From: Pseudomonas karstica
GTDB taxonomy: Bacteria; Pseudomonadota; Gammaproteobacteria; Pseudomonadales; Pseudomonadaceae
Assembly: GCF_009707515.1 (NCBI RefSeq)
Contig: NZ_WLYI01000037.1
Coordinates: 1-47,176, forward strand
DNA length: 47,176 nucleotides
Direction: 5' to 3'
Made by a program: the position numbers and the translations under genes. Shown here piece after piece: positions 23,931 to 32,556 of this stretch; the stretch's first letter is position 1; each line of letters begins with the position of its first letter. The notes under the pieces are model-generated. The model was given only the letters and a program-made list of their open reading frames with translations, did not search any database and was not told the origin of the DNA.

Positions 23931-25136
23931 ATGCGCAAGGATTACCTGGCTTTCTTCATATCGCTGTTTCTGTCCCGGCTGGCCGACCAGATTCTGTTAT
24001 TCATGGTGCCGCTGATCGTATTCCAGACCACCCATAGCGTGTCTTGGGCCGGGCTGGCGTTCTTCGTCGAATCGTTGCCGCGTTTCCTGGCCTTCCCGGT
24101 CTGCGGGGCACTGTGTGACAAGTTTTCGCCGGTGCGCATCCTGCACATCAGCCAGGTTTACCGGGCGCTGGCCTGTGTGGTGGCGGTGGTGTTGTACGGG
24201 ATGTTTGAAGGCATCTACTGGATTGTCATCCTGTCGGCGCTATGCGGAGTGCTCACCACCCTGGGCATCATGGCCCGGGAAGTGGTGATGCCACATATCT
24301 TCAAGCATTACACCTATGCCAAAACCCTGTCCTACTCGCAAATTGCCGACCAGACGGGGTTGGTACTGGGCCCGCTGGTAGCGGCACTGATGCTGGAGAT
24401 CTGGGCCTGGCACTGGGTGCTGCTGGGGATTGCCGGGCTATTCCTGCTGGCGGACCTGGCGATGCTGTTCTGGCAACGCCGCACGACGGTCGGCCTGGAA
24501 AGCTTTGAGCAACACCAGGACATCTGGCTGCAACCCCTGCGCATCGCCTTCGGGCATATCCGCAACCTGGCGGAACTGAAAAAGATCATCGCCCTGGCGG
24601 CCGGCGTGAACTTGATCATCGGTGTCACCCTGGCGACTTCGGCGGCCATGGTCATCGGCCAATATGCCGCCGGCAAGGACACCTACGCCGGGCTGCAGGC
24701 AGCGGGGGCGGTAGTGACTATCGCCATTCTGTTCTACCTGGCGCGGGCTACCCTGCCATTGAAAATGCTCGGCGGGCTTTCCTGTTCGATGATTGCCGTG
24801 GGGGCGCTGATCACCGCGATCAGCCCCAACCTCTGGGGTTATACCCTGGGGTTCTTGCTGATTACCGGGTTTGACAAGATGTTCAACGTGTATATGCGCA
24901 GCATTCGCCAACGGATCATTCCGGCACGAGACTTTGGCAAGACCGTGGGGGTGATGACCCTGCTCAACAATATCTCCCAGCCCTTGGCCGGCTTGCTGAT
25001 TGCACTGTTGGCGGCGCCGCTGGGAACCCAGACGGTCATCCTGCTACTGGCCGGGATGACCCTCTTGATAGGTGGGGTGGTCTACGTTACTTCAGGCCGG
25101 CACGCCGCTGTGAAAACGGAACTCGACGTCCGGTGA
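23931..25136 (+). CDS. MFS transporter (EntS-like exporter)
   Basis: A 401-residue major facilitator with about 12 membrane spans. The ATG at 23931 has AGGA seven bases before it; an upstream in-frame start at 23880 lacks a good ribosome site. The MFS loop 2-3 motif appears as GALCDKFSPVRIL. The architecture is that of the drug/siderophore exporter branch (EntS/MFS_3-like). There is no siderophore locus nearby, so the cargo is unknown. Its 3' end overlaps convergent miaE by 45 bp. Confidence 0.8.
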   Translation: MRKDYLAFFISLFLSRLADQILLFMVPLIVFQTTHSVSWAGLAFFVESLPRFLAFPVCGALCDKFSPVRILHISQVYRALACVVAVVLYGMFEGIYWIVILSALCGVLTTLGIMAREVVMPHIFKHYTYAKTLSYSQIADQTGLVLGPLVAALMLEIWAWHWVLLGIAGLFLLADLAMLFWQRRTTVGLESFEQHQDIWLQPLRIAFGHIRNLAELKKIIALAAGVNLIIGVTLATSAAMVIGQYAAGKDTYAGLQAAGAVVTIAILFYLARATLPLKMLGGLSCSMIAVGALITAISPNLWGYTLGFLLITGFDKMFNVYMRSIRQRIIPARDFGKTVGVMTLLNNISQPLAGLLIALLAAPLGTQTVILLLAGMTLLIGGVVYVTSGRHAAVKTELDVR

Positions 25137-25694
25137 CTCGATCAGATCCTGCTCGGCAACGCGCACCCGCTCAATGACCTGGGCAATGTCCTTGGCGTCA
25201 CCGTACTGGTACGCCAGTTTCAGATAACCCTGGAAATGCCGCGCTTCGCTTTTCAACAGGCCGAAGTAGAACTTGCCGAGTTCTTCGTCCAAATGCGGCA
25301 CCAGCGCTTCGAAACGCTCGCAACTGCGGGCTTCGATAAAGGCACCGACCACCAGGGTATCCACTAGTTTGACCGGCTCGTGACTGCGCACGACTTTGCG
25401 CAAACCGGAGGCATAACGCCCGGCATGCAGTTGGCGCAGTTCGACCTTGCGCTTTTTCATCAGGCGCATGACTTGTTCGTGGTGCACCAACTCTTCCCGG
25501 GCCAGGCGCGACATCATATTGATCAGATCGACGTGGCCGTGGTACTTGGCCATCAGGCTCAGAGCGGTGCTGGCGGCTTTGAATTCGCAGTTCTTGTGGT
25601 CGATCAGCAGGGTGTCCTGATCGGCCAGCGCAGCCTGGACCCAGGCATCAGGGGTGCGGCAACCGAGGAATTCATGGATTTCTGGCAGGTTCAT
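25092..25694 (-). CDS. miaE: tRNA-(ms2io6A37) hydroxylase MiaE
   Basis: A 200-residue non-haem diiron monooxygenase that hydroxylates ms2i6A at tRNA position 37. Ferritin-like helices with the metal ligands are visible in SRLAREELVHHEQVMRLM, VGAFIEARSCERFEAL and LLKSEARHFQGYLKLA (E-X6-ExxH style). The start at 25694 (MNLPEIHEFLG) fits the family; the extended reading from 25763 is rejected. The enzyme needs O2, and its neighbour upstream has an ANR/FNR box. The coding end overlaps the convergent MFS gene by 45 bp. Confidence 0.92.
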   Translation of the reverse strand: MNLPEIHEFLGCRTPDAWVQAALADQDTLLIDHKNCEFKAASTALSLMAKYHGHVDLINMMSRLAREELVHHEQVMRLMKKRKVELRQLHAGRYASGLRKVVRSHEPVKLVDTLVVGAFIEARSCERFEALVPHLDEELGKFYFGLLKSEARHFQGYLKLAYQYGDAKDIAQVIERVRVAEQDLIESPDVEFRFHSGVPA

Positions 25695-25768
25695 CGGGCT
25701 CACGGGCAAATGGATCACAAAGGGGCGCCGATTATACCGACCGCGCCGCAGACCACCAGTCACGGACT

Positions 25769-25782
25769 TTGATACACATCAA
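25769..25782 (+). promoter_or_regulatory. Perfect ANR/FNR box
   Basis: TTGAT-ACAC-ATCAA matches the ANR/FNR consensus in every position. A -10-like TATAGT lies at 25806-25811, placing the start of transcription near 25817 and the box centre near -41.5. That is the classic spacing for activation by FNR-type regulators. It predicts strong induction of the universal stress gene under low oxygen. Confidence 0.85.
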
Positions 25783-25805
25783 CATGACGGATGCCGGGCA
25801 GCAAC

Positions 25806-25811
25806 TATAGT
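25806..25811 (+). promoter_or_regulatory. -10 element of the ANR-dependent usp promoter
   Basis: TATAGT is five of six to the sigma-70 -10 consensus and is about 33 bp from the ANR box centre. No -35 consensus is present, as usual in class II FNR promoters. Confidence 0.6.
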
Positions 25812-25843
25812 TGTTCCAGGCCTTTTTCCTGGAGATCCCGACC

Positions 25844-26701
25844 ATGCAAGCCATCCGTAGCATTCTGGTGGTTATCGAACCCGCGCATTCGGAAAGCCTG
25901 GCCCTCAGGCGCGCCAAGCTGATCGCCGGGGTGACCGGCGCGCACCTGCACTTGCTGGTGTGCGACCGTAAACATGACCATGGCGCAATGCTGAGCCTGC
26001 TCAAGGAGAGGTTGCTGGTGGACGGCTATAGCGTCACCACCGAGCAGGCATGGAGCGACAGCCTGCATGAAACCATCATCATCGTGCAGCAGGCCGAAGG
26101 CTGTGGCCTGGTCATCAAGCAACATTTTCCCGACAGCTCGCTGAAAAAGGCCCTGCTGACCCCGGCTGACTGGAAACTGTTGCGCTACTGTCCGTCCCCG
26201 GTGCTACTGGTCAAGACCGCCACGCCTTGGGTTGGCGGTGTCATTCTGGCGGCCATCGACGTGGGCAATACCGACAGCGAACACCGCTCCCTGCACAACG
26301 CCATCGTCGACCACGGCTTCGACATCGCCCGCCTGGCCAAGGCCCAGTTGCATGTGATCAGCGCCCACCCCTCGCCCATGCTGTCGGCGCAAGACCCAGT
26401 GCTCCAACTCACGGAAACCATCGAAGCCCGTTATCGCGAACAGTGCAAAGCATTCCAGGCCGAATTCGATATTGATGACTTCCATCTGCACATCGAAGAA
26501 GGCCCGGCGGACGTGCTGATCCCTCACGCGGCGCATAAATGGCAAGCGGCGGTGACGATTATTGGCACGGTGGCGCGCACAGGGATTTCCGGGGCATTGA
26601 TTGGCAATACGGCAGAAGTAGTGCTGGATGCGGTGGAGAGTGATGTGCTGGTGCTCAAGCCGCAGGCGTTGATGGACCACCTGGAAGAGCTCGTCTTATA
26701 G
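25844..26701 (+). CDS. Tandem universal stress protein (two Usp domains)
   Basis: A 285-residue protein with two Usp domains, residues about 1-140 and 150-280. The second has the ATP-binding pattern GTVARTGISGALIGNTAEVVL (G2xG9xG-type), and the first is more divergent. The start at 25844 has GGAG nine bases upstream. In pseudomonads, ANR-controlled Usp proteins aid anaerobic energy-stress survival. The perfect ANR box here predicts the same control. It is a single-gene unit between miaE and acnB. Confidence 0.9.
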   Translation: MQAIRSILVVIEPAHSESLALRRAKLIAGVTGAHLHLLVCDRKHDHGAMLSLLKERLLVDGYSVTTEQAWSDSLHETIIIVQQAEGCGLVIKQHFPDSSLKKALLTPADWKLLRYCPSPVLLVKTATPWVGGVILAAIDVGNTDSEHRSLHNAIVDHGFDIARLAKAQLHVISAHPSPMLSAQDPVLQLTETIEARYREQCKAFQAEFDIDDFHLHIEEGPADVLIPHAAHKWQAAVTIIGTVARTGISGALIGNTAEVVLDAVESDVLVLKPQALMDHLEELVL

Positions 26702-26842
26702 CCAGGGGCCAGGCTACAGGCCCGGCGCAGAGGGTTTTGAGGGTCTGGCTGGGCATGGGCGGCAGCTCATCAATCAGTAAAACAACGGCCCATGTTAGCC
26801 CTTTGTCTAACCTTCACACCTGCGCAAACTTGGCGCAGCAAC

Positions 26843-26871
26843 TTACCTTTAGGCATTTTTTGCCGTAGAAT
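26843..26871 (+). promoter_or_regulatory. Possible sigma-70 promoter of acnB
   Basis: TTACCT and TAGAAT are separated by 17 bp. The -10 is five of six to consensus, and the -35 is weak. Transcription would begin near 26878, shortly before the structured element. Based on pattern only. Confidence 0.35.
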
Positions 26872-26902
26872 CACCCGGCCTTGTAAGGCGCCAATAATCC
26901 GC

Positions 26903-27045
26903 TGGAAGCTGTTTTCAAAGCGTCACGAGCACAGTCGTTCCTTCAGAACGGTGTTGGCGATGGTTATTTACCCGGTAGGTGAATGACCAGCGCCAACCCT
27001 CATCAGCTCCGTTCTGCAGGCGTAAAACTTTGAAAGCAGCTTCTG
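26903..27045 (+). ncRNA. Candidate structured RNA in the acnB 5' leader
   Basis: Four nested stems: 26903-26920 with 27028-27045 (18 bp); 26940-26951 with 27009-27020 (3 bp, one mismatch, then CAGAACGG/CCGTTCTG); GTTGGCG 26953-26959 with CGCCAAC 26991-26997; TGGTTATTTACC 26961-26972 with GGTGAATGACCA 26978-26989, closed by loop CGGTA. Deviations from perfect palindromy inside these arms (26903, 26904, 26912, 26965, 26969) are all G-U pairs in plus-strand RNA and would be A-C mismatches on the other strand. This favours a transcribed RNA over a DNA palindrome. I cannot match it to a family by eye. It could be a cis-regulatory leader of acnB or a processed small RNA. Confidence 0.7.
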
Positions 27046-27154
27046 TGAGAAATGCCGGCAGCGCTGGCTTTGTGGCCCAAAAAGCCCCCGAGCGCATGCG
27101 TGCCGTGCATATCTGGATGAGCGTCCCGTGGGACCACTGATGAGGGTAATAACT

Positions 27155-29755
27155 GTGCTTGAAGCCTACCGCAAACATATCGAAGAGCGTGCAGCCCTGG
27201 GTATCGTTCCCCAGCCGCTTAACGCCGAACAAACCGCAGGCCTGGTCGAGCTGCTGAAAAATCCCCCGGCTGGCGAAGAAGCTTTCCTCGTTGACCTGAT
27301 CACCAACCGCATCCCACCAGGCGTTGACGAAGCTGCCTACGTCAAGGCCGGTTTCCTGTCTGCCCTGGCCAAGGGCGAAGCTTCTTCCCCCCTGATCGAC
27401 AAGAAACGCGCCGTTGAACTGCTTGGCACCATGCAAGGCGGCTACAACATCGTGACCCTGGTTGATCTGCTGGACGACGCGACCCTGGCACCGGTTGCCG
27501 CGGAGCAGCTCAAGCACACCCTGTTGATGTTCGATGCGTTCCACGATGTCGCGGAAAAAGCCAAGAACGGCAACGAATACGCCAAGGCCGTGATCCAGTC
27601 ATGGGCCGACGGCGAGTGGTTCAAGAACCGCCCAGTCCTGGCTGACAAGATCAGCCTGCGGGTGTTCAAGGTCACCGGCGAAACCAATACCGACGACCTG
27701 TCCCCTGCCCCGGATGCCTGGTCCCGTCCTGACATCCCGCTGCACGCCCTGGCCATGCTGAAAATGGCCCGTGAAGGCATCGTGCCGGACGCCCAGGGCG
27801 TCACCGGCCCGATGAAGCAGATCGAAGAAATGCGCGGCCAAGACTTCCCGATCGCCTACGTCGGTGACGTGGTAGGTACCGGTTCGTCCCGCAAATCCGC
27901 GACCAACTCGGTATTGTGGTTCTTCGGCGACGACGTGCCCTTTGTTCCGAACAAGCGCAATGGCGGTTTCTGCTTCGGCAGCAAGATCGCCCCGATCTTC
28001 TACAACACCATGGAAGACGCCGGCGCACTGCCAATCGAATTCGACGTCACCAACATGCACATGGGCGACGTGATCGACCTGTACCCGCATGCTGGCAAAG
28101 TCTGCAAGCACGGCACTGACGAAGTCCTGACCACCTTCGAAATGAAGACCCCGGTGCTGTTGGACGAAGTCCGTGCCGGCGGTCGTATCCCGCTGATCAT
28201 CGGCCGTGGCCTGACCGAGAAGGCGCGTACCGAGCTGGGCCTGCCACCTTCGACCCTGTTCAAGCTGCCGGAAGCCCCGGCTGAAAGCACCAAGGGCTAC
28301 ACCCTGGCGCAGAAAATGGTCGGCAAGGCCTGTGGCGTGGCAGGCGTTCGTCCAGGCACCTACTGCGAACCGAAGATGACCACCGTCGGCTCCCAGGACA
28401 CCACCGGTCCCATGACCCGTGATGAACTGAAAGACCTGGCGTGCCTGGGCTTCTCCACCGATCTGGTAATGCAGTCCTTCTGCCACACCGCGGCCTATCC
28501 AAAGCCGATTGACGTGACCACCCACCACACCCTGCCCGACTTCATCATGACCCGTGGCGGCGTGTCCCTGCGTCCGGGCGACGGCATCATCCACAGCTGG
28601 CTGAACCGTATGCTGCTGCCGGACACCGTCGGCACCGGTGGTGACTCCCACACCCGCTTCCCGATGGGCATCTCGTTCCCGGCCGGTTCCGGCCTGGTAG
28701 CATTTGCCGCCGCCACTGGCGTCATGCCACTGGACATGCCGGAATCGATCCTGGTGCGTTTCAAAGGCAAAATGCAGCCTGGCATCACCCTGCGTGACCT
28801 GGTGCATGCCATTCCTTACTACGCGATCCAGAAAGGCCTGTTGACCGTAGAGAAGAAAGGCAAGAAAAACGCCTTCTCCGGCCGCATCCTGGAAATCGAA
28901 GGCCTGGACGACTTGAGCATCGAGCAGGCTTTCGAGCTGTCCGACGCCTCGGCCGAGCGCTCGGCTGCCGGTTGCACCATCAAGCTGTCGAAAGAGTCCA
29001 TCACCGAGTACCTGAACTCCAACATCACCCTGCTGCGCTGGATGATCGGCGAAGGCTACGGCGATGCCCGCACCCTGGAACGTCGCGCCCAAGCGATGGA
29101 AGCCTGGGTTGCCAACCCGGAGTTGATGGTGGCCGATGCCGACGCCGAATACGCCGAAGTCATCGAGATCGACCTGGCCGATATCAATGAGCCTGTGCTC
29201 TGCGCGCCAAACGACCCGGACGACGCCCGCCTGCTCTCCAGCGTTGCTGGCGAGAAGATCGACGAAGTGTTCATCGGTTCGTGCATGACCAACATCGGTC
29301 ACTTCCGCGCTGCCGGTAAGTTACTGGATCAGGTCAAGGGTCAACTGCCTACCCGTCTGTGGCTGTCGCCGCCGACCAAGATGGACGCTCACCAACTGAC
29401 CGAAGAAGGCTACTACGGCATCTACGGCAAGGCTGGCGCGCGCATGGAAATGCCGGGCTGCTCGCTGTGCATGGGTAACCAGGCACGTGTAGAGCCGAAC
29501 TCCACCGTGGTGTCGACCTCAACCCGTAACTTCCCGAACCGCCTGGGTGACGGCGCGAACGTCTACCTGGCTTCGGCTGAGCTGGCGTCGGTGGCCTCCA
29601 TCCTGGGTCGCCTGCCGACCGTCGAGGAGTACATGGAGTACGCCGCGAAGATCAACACCATGGCCAGCGATGTATATCGCTACCTGAGTTTTGACCAGAT
29701 CGCCGAGTTCCGTGAAAGCGCTGCAAACGCCAACATCCCGGTGCTTCAAGCCTAA
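27155..29755 (+). CDS. acnB: Aconitate hydratase B
   Basis: An 866-residue TCA-cycle enzyme that interconverts citrate and isocitrate with a [4Fe-4S] cluster. The true start is GTG at 27155 (MLEAYRKHIEERAALG), with GAGGG eight bases before it; a GTG at 27128 would add nine residues with no ribosome site. The order is the HEAT-like N-terminal domain, the swivel domain and the catalytic core, as in AcnB. Cluster ligands C710, C769 and C772 (GSCMTN, GCSLCMG) match the numbering of E. coli AcnB. The long leader holds a structured element. AcnB proteins can bind RNA when the cluster is lost, so autoregulation is conceivable but unproven. Confidence 0.97.
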   Translation: MLEAYRKHIEERAALGIVPQPLNAEQTAGLVELLKNPPAGEEAFLVDLITNRIPPGVDEAAYVKAGFLSALAKGEASSPLIDKKRAVELLGTMQGGYNIVTLVDLLDDATLAPVAAEQLKHTLLMFDAFHDVAEKAKNGNEYAKAVIQSWADGEWFKNRPVLADKISLRVFKVTGETNTDDLSPAPDAWSRPDIPLHALAMLKMAREGIVPDAQGVTGPMKQIEEMRGQDFPIAYVGDVVGTGSSRKSATNSVLWFFGDDVPFVPNKRNGGFCFGSKIAPIFYNTMEDAGALPIEFDVTNMHMGDVIDLYPHAGKVCKHGTDEVLTTFEMKTPVLLDEVRAGGRIPLIIGRGLTEKARTELGLPPSTLFKLPEAPAESTKGYTLAQKMVGKACGVAGVRPGTYCEPKMTTVGSQDTTGPMTRDELKDLACLGFSTDLVMQSFCHTAAYPKPIDVTTHHTLPDFIMTRGGVSLRPGDGIIHSWLNRMLLPDTVGTGGDSHTRFPMGISFPAGSGLVAFAAATGVMPLDMPESILVRFKGKMQPGITLRDLVHAIPYYAIQKGLLTVEKKGKKNAFSGRILEIEGLDDLSIEQAFELSDASAERSAAGCTIKLSKESITEYLNSNITLLRWMIGEGYGDARTLERRAQAMEAWVANPELMVADADAEYAEVIEIDLADINEPVLCAPNDPDDARLLSSVAGEKIDEVFIGSCMTNIGHFRAAGKLLDQVKGQLPTRLWLSPPTKMDAHQLTEEGYYGIYGKAGARMEMPGCSLCMGNQARVEPNSTVVSTSTRNFPNRLGDGANVYLASAELASVASILGRLPTVEEYMEYAAKINTMASDVYRYLSFDQIAEFRESAANANIPVLQA

Positions 29756-29770
29756 GGTGTGTTGATATAG

Positions 29771-29807
29771 AAAACGCCGCGTATCACACGATACGCGGCG
29801 TTTTTTT
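29771..29807 (+). terminator. Strong intrinsic terminator of acnB
   Basis: ACGCCGCGTATC, loop ACAC, GATACGCGGCGT form a perfect 12-bp stem, extended by A/T pairs and followed by seven T residues. An upstream A-run makes it potentially active in both directions, but the minus-strand gene ends 117 bp beyond. Confidence 0.92.
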
Positions 29808-29861
29808 ATGCCTGAAGAAAGGCCCGGATGATCGCAGGACTTGAACCTTGCATCGCCAGCT

Positions 29862-29910
29862 GGACGCAGAGCGTCCGGGGCGGCATTCCCACGCGGAGCG
29901 TGGGAACGAT
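29862..29910. repeat. Pseudomonas extragenic palindromic repeat (two hairpins)
   Basis: GGACGC-AGA-GCGTCC (29862-29876) is followed by TTCCCACGC-GGA-GCGTGGGAA (29886-29906) and CGAT. This double-hairpin unit resembles an intergenic repeat I know to be common in fluorescent pseudomonads. It lies in the gap between convergent acnB and the HAAAP permease. Confidence 0.75.
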
Positions 29911-29923
29911 CGGCATCCCGAAC

Positions 29924-31201
29924 TTAGGCTACAAACGAATACACCAGCGCCGTAATCGCCACCAGGCCAACCGCTGTGACAAACACATTCGATGCCAGGC
30001 CACGGTACTTGGCCATGGCCGGTACCTTGCGAATGGCGTACATCGGCATCAGGAACAGGATCGAGGCGATGATCGGCCCGCCCAGGGTCTCGATCATCCC
30101 CAGTATGCTTGGGTTGAGCGTGGCGACGATCCAGCACACCACCAGCATGAAGGCCGCGGTCATGCGGTCCAGGGCCCTGGAGCTCGGGCGGCGCCCACTC
30201 TTGACGACCAGGCCCTTGAGGCCTTCACTGGCACCGATGTAGTGCCCCAGGAATGACTTGGCAATCGCCACGAATGCAATCAACGGCGCGGCAAAGGCGA
30301 TGGTCGGGTTACTGAAATGGTTGGCCAGGTAGGACAGGATCGACAGATTCTGCGCCTTGGCTTGCGCCAACTGCGCCGGCGACAGGGTCAGCACGCAGCT
30401 GAAGACAAAGAACAGCACCATCGCCACCATCAGCAGGTGGGCGCGGGACAGGATCTGCGAACTGCGCTCCTCGGCGTGTTCGCCATGACGACGTTTCTGG
30501 TCAACGGCAAAGGCCGAAATGATCGGCGAATGGTTGAACGAGAACACCATCACTGGAATGGCCAGCCACAGCGTATGCAGCAGGGCCGAAGGTGCCGGTA
30601 GCGTGCTGGCGGTGCTGAGGATGCCGCCGTTCCAGTGGGGAATCAGGAATACCGCCAGGAACAGCAGGGCCACGATAAACGGATAAACCATCAGGCTCAT
30701 GGCCCTGATGATCACCTGTTCGCCGCAACGCACCACGGCCAACAGGCCGAGGATCAGCACAAACGACAGAATCGCCCGTGGTGGTGGCGCGATGTGCAAC
30801 TGGTGCTCAAGGAAGCTGCCGACGGTATTGGTCAGGGCGACGCTGTAGATCAACAGGATCGGGAAAATCGCCAAGAAATACAGCAAGGTAATCAGCGCAC
30901 CGGCCTTGATCCCGAAGTGTTCTTCAACCACTTCGGTGATATCCGAACCTTTGCGTCCCGATAGCACAAAGCGGGTCAGGCCACGGTGTGCATAGAACGT
31001 CATCGGGAAAGCCAGCAGTGCGAGGATCAGCAGCGGCCAGAAACCGCCCAGGCCAGCGTTGATCGGCAGAAACAAGGTACCGGCGCCGATGGCCGTGCCA
31101 AACAGGCCGAGCATCCAAGTGGTGTCCTGGCGGCTCCAGCGTGTGAGGGTTGCAGGTGTCATTGCGTAGCGTTCGTCGACGCTATTGACCTGGTCATTCA
31201 T
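29924..31201 (-). CDS. HAAAP-family amino acid permease (SdaC/TdcC-like)
   Basis: A 425-residue protein with about 11 membrane spans. The N-terminal helix holds the family signature WMLGLFGTAIGAGTLFLPINAGLGG. VFSFNHSPIISAFAVDQKRRHGEHAEERSSQILSRAHLLM is typical of the SdaC/TdcC serine-threonine/H+ symporters. The ATG at 31201 has GGAG ten bases upstream and is preferred over 31219. Serine or threonine uptake is likely. No serine dehydratase gene is adjacent, so the exact substrate is inferred from family. Confidence 0.85.
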   Translation of the reverse strand: MNDQVNSVDERYAMTPATLTRWSRQDTTWMLGLFGTAIGAGTLFLPINAGLGGFWPLLILALLAFPMTFYAHRGLTRFVLSGRKGSDITEVVEEHFGIKAGALITLLYFLAIFPILLIYSVALTNTVGSFLEHQLHIAPPPRAILSFVLILGLLAVVRCGEQVIIRAMSLMVYPFIVALLFLAVFLIPHWNGGILSTASTLPAPSALLHTLWLAIPVMVFSFNHSPIISAFAVDQKRRHGEHAEERSSQILSRAHLLMVAMVLFFVFSCVLTLSPAQLAQAKAQNLSILSYLANHFSNPTIAFAAPLIAFVAIAKSFLGHYIGASEGLKGLVVKSGRRPSSRALDRMTAAFMLVVCWIVATLNPSILGMIETLGGPIIASILFLMPMYAIRKVPAMAKYRGLASNVFVTAVGLVAITALVYSFVA

Positions 31202-31483
31202 CCGGTCGGATCTCCGCATTCCGGTTCATTGCCACACAGTGGGGGCTAGCCGGAAAAACCCGACAGGCAGCGCCCTCACCGAAACAGGGGCGCGATTGTC
31301 CGGGATTCACTCGAATAAGCAAAGACTTAGCTGAGCAACGGTCTTCAGCAAGAGCCGTCCCGTCGACGCACGCGGGAAGACAATTACCCTGCACGTGTCA
31401 GTTTTTTATTCGGCAGACGCAGGCTTCAGGCCGAAGAAATATCGCATACTGCTTCCATCAAAGCCGTCAAGAAGAGCCCCCGA
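31202..31483. other. Divergent intergenic region without a recognisable gene
   Basis: This 282-bp gap separates the HAAAP permease (minus) from the hydroxyacid dehydrogenase (plus). I see no convincing gene, terminator or strong operator. The promoters of both genes must lie here. Confidence 0.5.
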
Positions 31484-32434
31484 ATGCCCATCACTGTTCT
31501 GGTCCTGGTTGAAACCATCAATGACTATCTGCCACTGATCGAAGGCAATGGTTTTCACGTAATCCTGGCGCCAACGCCAGCCGAACGTGCGCAAACGATC
31601 AAGTCCCACGGTGGGCAAATCCAGGCGGTGTTGACCCGTGGGCCGCTGGGGCTGCATGCCGAGGAAATCGCCGCCCTGCCGTTGCTCAAGATTATTTGTG
31701 TGATTGGCGCCGGCTACGAACATGTGGACCTGCAGGCCGCCAGCAATCGCGGGATCGTGGTGACCAATGGCGCCGGGGTAAATGCACCATCGGTGGCCGA
31801 TCACGCCATGGCGCTGTTGTTGTCGCTGGTACGGGATATTCCTCGGGCAGATGCAGCAGTGCGGCGCAGCGAATGGCCCAAGGCCATGCGCCCGTCCCTG
31901 TCCGGTAAACAGTTGGGCATTCTCGGGTTGGGTGCGGTGGGCATGGAGATCGCCAAGCGCGCCGCCCTGGGCTTCGGCATGGAAGTCAGCTATCACAGCC
32001 GCCAAGCCCGGGATGACGTGAGCTACACCTACTGCTCTACACCCGTGGAGTTGGCGCGGGCCTCGGACTTCCTGATCCTGGCCACGCCCGGCGGCATCGG
32101 CACGCGGCATTTGATCGACCGCCAGGCCCTGGATGCCTTGGGGCCTAACGGCTTTTTGGTGAACATCGCCCGAGGCAGCGTAGTGGTCACCGCCGACCTG
32201 ATTACCGCCCTGGAGCAGCGGCGCATTGGCGGCGCGGCGCTGGATGTATTCGATGATGAACCCAATGTGCCGGACGCCCTCAAGCACCTGAGCAATACCG
32301 TGCTCACGCCCCATGTCGCCGGCCTGTCGCCGGAAGCAACCCATGACACGGTACAGCGGGTGGCCGACAACCTGCTGGAGTACTTTGCCGGCCGCCCCGT
32401 CCTGACTCCGGTGAGCTTGCCGCCGCCAAACTGA
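31484..32434 (+). CDS. D-isomer-specific 2-hydroxyacid dehydrogenase
   Basis: A 316-residue NAD(P)-dependent dehydrogenase. The nucleotide motif GLGAVG is at 148-153. The catalytic triad is R230 (NIARGS), E259 (FDDEPNVP) and H277 (LTPHVAG). The N-terminal substrate domain carries the conserved VIGAGYEHVDL. The family reduces glyoxylate, hydroxypyruvate or other 2-oxoacids. The sequence pattern (short form, GVNAPSVADHAMALLL) fits the glyoxylate/hydroxypyruvate reductase branch, but the substrate is not certain. It is a single gene. Confidence 0.88.
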   Translation: MPITVLVLVETINDYLPLIEGNGFHVILAPTPAERAQTIKSHGGQIQAVLTRGPLGLHAEEIAALPLLKIICVIGAGYEHVDLQAASNRGIVVTNGAGVNAPSVADHAMALLLSLVRDIPRADAAVRRSEWPKAMRPSLSGKQLGILGLGAVGMEIAKRAALGFGMEVSYHSRQARDDVSYTYCSTPVELARASDFLILATPGGIGTRHLIDRQALDALGPNGFLVNIARGSVVVTADLITALEQRRIGGAALDVFDDEPNVPDALKHLSNTVLTPHVAGLSPEATHDTVQRVADNLLEYFAGRPVLTPVSLPPPN

Positions 32435-32556
32435 AACAATTGGGAAATTATCGTCGCGACAAACAATAGCTTATAGCCAGCAACTTGCCAGATCCTGACT
32501 ACACTGCTTGCGGTGAGTATCAAGCCGCCGCTGCAGCACTGACGAAGGAACGTAAT

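Larger units (their letters stand above)
26702..27154 (+). other. Long acnB leader region
   Basis: This 453-bp gap between usp and acnB has no credible gene. A possible promoter is TTACCT (26843-26848), 17 bp, TAGAAT (26866-26871), which would give a 5' untranslated region of about 275 nt. The leader contains a four-tier nested hairpin (26903-27045). Downstream are a short GC-rich stem area around 27055-27070, and GTCCC-GT-GGGAC (27123-27134) just before the Shine-Dalgarno GAGGG (27142-27146). Confidence 0.7.

Noticed and set aside
26915..27544. A 209-codon minus-strand frame across the acnB leader and 5' end
   Set aside because: It overlaps the structured element and the acnB coding region and has no credible start signal or similarity.
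27599..29302. A 567-codon minus-strand frame inside acnB
   Set aside because: It lies wholly antisense to a highly conserved enzyme and shows low-complexity G/H/Q-rich protein with no domain.
31202..31483. Possible small RNA or tRNA in the HAAAP/hydroxyacid dehydrogenase gap
   Set aside because: No cloverleaf, no clear hairpin-plus-T-run and no promoter pair were visible.
32485..32556. TTG-initiated extension of the TadG-like protein
   Set aside because: It would place 24 residues before the membrane anchor; the ATG at 32557 has a strong AAGGA at proper distance.
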